Assembly: GCA_012274205.1 (NCBI GenBank)
Contig: JAAOZY010000295.1
Location: 1 to 5,735, forward strand
Length of the DNA: 5,735 nucleotides
Direction of reading: 5' to 3'
Source of the DNA: Betaproteobacteria bacterium
GTDB lineage: Bacteria; Pseudomonadota; Gammaproteobacteria; Burkholderiales; SG8-39
In this document: positions 5,733 to 5,735 of the stretch, piece by piece
Layout of the letters: the number at the start of each line of letters is the position of its first letter
Position numbering within the stretch: position 1 is the stretch's first letter
Made by a program: the position numbers and the translations under genes
Notes under the pieces: generated by a model
What the model saw: only the letters and a program-made list of their open reading frames with translations
What the model was told of the DNA's origin: nothing
Databases searched by the model: none

Positions 5733-5735
5733 AGA

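Noticed and set aside
1..5735. Search for tRNA or rRNA genes, insertion sequences, CRISPR repeats, defence or phage genes
   Set aside because: None seen by eye. The window is almost filled by recognised housekeeping genes, with no terminal inverted repeats, transposase motifs or regularly spaced repeats, so I do not claim an undescribed system here.

Overview
The window looks like a chromosomal segment of a GC-rich betaproteobacterium. The protein sequences (especially the Orn/Lys/Arg decarboxylase and Dcd) and the order metG <- / -> apbC(mrp)-dcd / decarboxylase match what I know of that class. The genus cannot be fixed from the sequence alone. Most of the content is ordinary housekeeping. 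I see no mobile element, CRISPR array, tRNA or rRNA.

Layout: positions 1-497 hold the N-terminal third of methionyl-tRNA synthetase on the minus strand, cut by the window edge. A 163-base divergent promoter region (498-660) separates it from apbC/mrp (661-1749, plus), an Fe-S cluster carrier ATPase. This gene is interrupted by an in-frame amber codon (997-999) exactly where the Walker A serine should be. dcd (1782-2348, plus), the dCTP deaminase, follows 32 bases later. It converges with a small YbcJ-like S4 RNA-binding gene (2379-2615, minus). A gene-free stretch of 559 bases (2616-3174) contains a good TATAAT promoter box and a long, hairpin-rich leader in front of a 746-residue PLP-dependent Orn/Lys/Arg decarboxylase (3175-5415, plus). 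A bidirectional Rho-independent terminator (5467-5496) separates it from a convergent cold-shock protein gene (5513-5719, minus).

How the genes relate: metG, apbC and dcd are core translation, Fe-S and nucleotide functions that share a divergent control region. If the amber codon is real, it removes full-length ApbC and could also lower dcd expression by polarity. The decarboxylase has its own promoter and is probably a separate transcription unit for polyamine synthesis or acid response.

The observations most worth checking are the amber codon in the P-loop, the structured decarboxylase leader with mutually exclusive stems, and a Lys-to-Val change beside the PLP-stacking histidine of the decarboxylase.
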